A stretch of DNA of 64,000 bases from JABDIP01 sp965250245 (lineage in GTDB: Bacteria; Pseudomonadota; Alphaproteobacteria; DSM-16000; Inquilinaceae): the NCBI GenBank assembly GCA_965250245.1, contig OZ252296.1:1426001-1490000 (forward strand). Reading direction: 5' to 3'. A program made the position numbers and the translations under genes. Below the pieces are notes generated by a model. It did no database searches. It was given only the letters and a program-made list of their open reading frames with translations, and was not told the DNA's origin. Shown in pieces: positions 62,755 through 64,000 of the stretch. Within the stretch, counting starts at the first letter, position 1. Every line of letters starts with the position of its first letter.

Positions 62755-64000
62755 TCAGCCGCAGTTGGGCGATGTCTGCAGCAAGCCCCAGCCGAACACG
62801 CTGTCGCGTCCCGGCGAGCCGAGATCGCGGGCCTCGCTGCGCAGGATGCCGATCGCCGAGGCGACGTCCGTGCCGCCACCGACCAACTCGGCGATCGCGC
62901 CGGTGACATGCGCGGCCGCCACCGACGTGCCGGTGCGGTAGCGCCCGGCTCCCCCCTCGGCGGCCGACCAGACCTCGACGCCGGGCGAGGCGAGGGCGAT
63001 GTAGTCGCCGCGATTGGCGAGCCGGTAGGGGCGCAATCCCTGGTCGACGGCGGTGACCGAGACGACGCTGTCATAGGCGGCGGGGAAAGCGGGCGCCGCC
63101 GTCGGTCCGCCATTGCCGGCAGCGGACACCATGCCGATGCCGGCCCGCGCCAGCACCCCGACCGCGGTCTCGAGCAACGGGTTCGGCGGTCCGGTCATGC
63201 TGATGTTGATGACCGAGACGCGCTGCTGCGCCAGCCAGTCCAGGCCGTTCACCAGATCCGCCAGGGTCGCCTGCGGCTGGCCCTGACGATCGGTGTGGAA
63301 GACGTCTGCGGCGAAGAGCGAGGCCGAGGGCAGCATGCCGGAAAAGCCGGATTCCGGATCCCCGACCAGCAGGGCGGCGACGGCGGTGCCGTGATCGGAC
63401 GGCGACGGATCGGCGAGCCCGACCGGGGCGAAGCGCTGGCGGCGAAGCGACCGGCCGCGCAGTGCCGGATGGCCGGGATCCACCGCAGTGTCGGTCATGC
63501 CGATGCGCAGCCCGCTGCCGCAGGCCCTGGGGTTGCTGGGCCACCCGACCAGATCGAGCGCGTAGCAATCCGAGCCCGAGCAGGACTCTTCCGTCGCCTG
63601 GGCCACCTCTGGCTCCGCGGGTTCCGCGCTTGCCAGCCGGTAGACCGCATTGGGTTCGTAGGCCACGCCGGGCGCCACCTGCCGGGCCCGCGCGATCGCG
63701 GCCGGCAGGTTGAGCCGTTCCGGGATCGTCAGCCGGGTCACCGAGACCTGCAGCGACGCCAGGTTGCGCCGCTCGCGAACGGTGAACCCGTCATCCTCGA
63801 GGTCGTCGATCAGCGCCGGGTCGGCGTCGATGGCGAGGATTTCGCGGGCGGAGTCGTAGCCGTCGGCGTCCCGACCTGGTCCGGCGCTCTCGTCATCGCC
63901 CTCGTCGTCATCGTCGTCGCCGCCGTCATCGTCGTCGCCGGCGCCGCCGCTGTCGTCATCGCCACCGCCGTTGTCATCGTCGCCGCCATCATCGTCATCG
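62755..64000 (-). CDS. S8 family (subtilisin-like) serine protease, 5' end outside window
   Basis: The frame is open to the window edge, giving at least 415 residues. The visible N-terminal part is Asp/Gly-rich (63880-64000), then a short domain (REILAIDADPALIDDL, FTVRERRNLASLQVSV) that may be an I9-like inhibitor or propeptide. The catalytic domain follows with Asp in GMTDTAVDPGHPAL, His in SDHGTAVAALL, the oxyanion Asn in SAAGNGG and Ser in GTSVAAAHVTG. Cys pairs (ESCSGSDCYALD) suggest export. A GTG at 63741 is in frame but would cut the propeptide. Confidence 0.9.
   Translation of the reverse strand, partial: DDDDGGDDDNGGGDDDSGGAGDDDDGGDDDDDEGDDESAGPGRDADGYDSAREILAIDADPALIDDLEDDGFTVRERRNLASLQVSVTRLTIPERLNLPAAIARARQVAPGVAYEPNAVYRLASAEPAEPEVAQATEESCSGSDCYALDLVGWPSNPRACGSGLRIGMTDTAVDPGHPALRGRSLRRQRFAPVGLADPSPSDHGTAVAALLVGDPESGFSGMLPSASLFAADVFHTDRQGQPQATLADLVNGLDWLAQQRVSVINISMTGPPNPLLETAVGVLARAGIGMVSAAGNGGPTAAPAFPAAYDSVVSVTAVDQGLRPYRLANRGDYIALASPGVEVWSAAEGGAGRYRTGTSVAAAHVTGAIAELVGGGTDVASAIGILRSEARDLGSPGRDSVFGWGLLQTSPNCG

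Overview
The window is high-GC bacterial chromosome, almost certainly from an alphaproteobacterium of the Rhodospirillales type. Evidence: a circularly permuted two-piece tmRNA, a COQ9-family gene divergent from rpsU, an alpha-type SspB, ThyX rather than ThyA, an hflK-hflC-DUF2065-degP locus, and many dispersed palindromic intergenic repeats. The species cannot be fixed from the sequence. Most of the DNA is core genome; a few accessory patches are scattered through it.

Layout, left to right. 1-3.1 kb: end of pntB and small unknown genes, including a tandem paralogous pair. 3.1-6.9 kb: rpsU, divergent def-coq9, then sspB directly downstream of the tmRNA gene ssrA, and thyX. 7-13 kb: Mrp/ApbC ATPase, then hflK-hflC-DUF2065-degP (membrane proteolysis and envelope quality control). 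13-17 kb: TrpB2-like enzyme, MOSC protein, serB divergent from miaA. 17-26.5 kb: branched-chain amino-acid genes ilvB, ilvH and ilvC. Between ilvH and ilvC lie four tandem related membrane proteins and a two-gene truncated haemoglobin-adenylate cyclase unit. 26.8-32 kb: amine oxidase, D-threonine-aldolase-like enzyme, an ArsR/SRPBCC pair with a clear operator, a rhodanese and an unknown helical protein. 32.7-38.7 kb: the rod-shape and elongation cluster mreB-mreC-mreD-mrdA-rodA. 39 kb: tRNA-Lys and a frameshifted SEC-C gene. 39.6-50.8 kb: a secreted beta-helix protein, a transporter, a penicillin-acylase-family lipoprotein followed by a GH3-type acyl-amide synthetase, a PLP trans-sulfuration enzyme, a 1-Cys peroxiredoxin and a DUF1194 VWA protein. 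50.8-58 kb: giant DUF2339 membrane protein, glutathionyl-hydroquinone reductase, DUF3302-HlyD pair, merF-GDCCVxC pair. 58.2-64 kb: an isolated, apparently degenerate tyrosine integrase beside an AT-rich patch, a patatin phospholipase, a DUF2975-XRE pair, an Asp-rich exported protein and a subtilase with an Asp-rich N-terminal stretch running off the window.

Points of most interest: tmRNA next to its ClpXP adaptor SspB, with an encoded tag of ANDNYSEVALAA and a G3:U acceptor pair; the haemoglobin-cyclase operon; the acylase-GH3 pair behind a perfect 17-bp palindrome; the tandem membrane-protein family; the integrase lacking its catalytic Tyr; and a promoter-plus-terminator leader before ilvB. 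No CRISPR array, rRNA operon or intact insertion sequence was seen.
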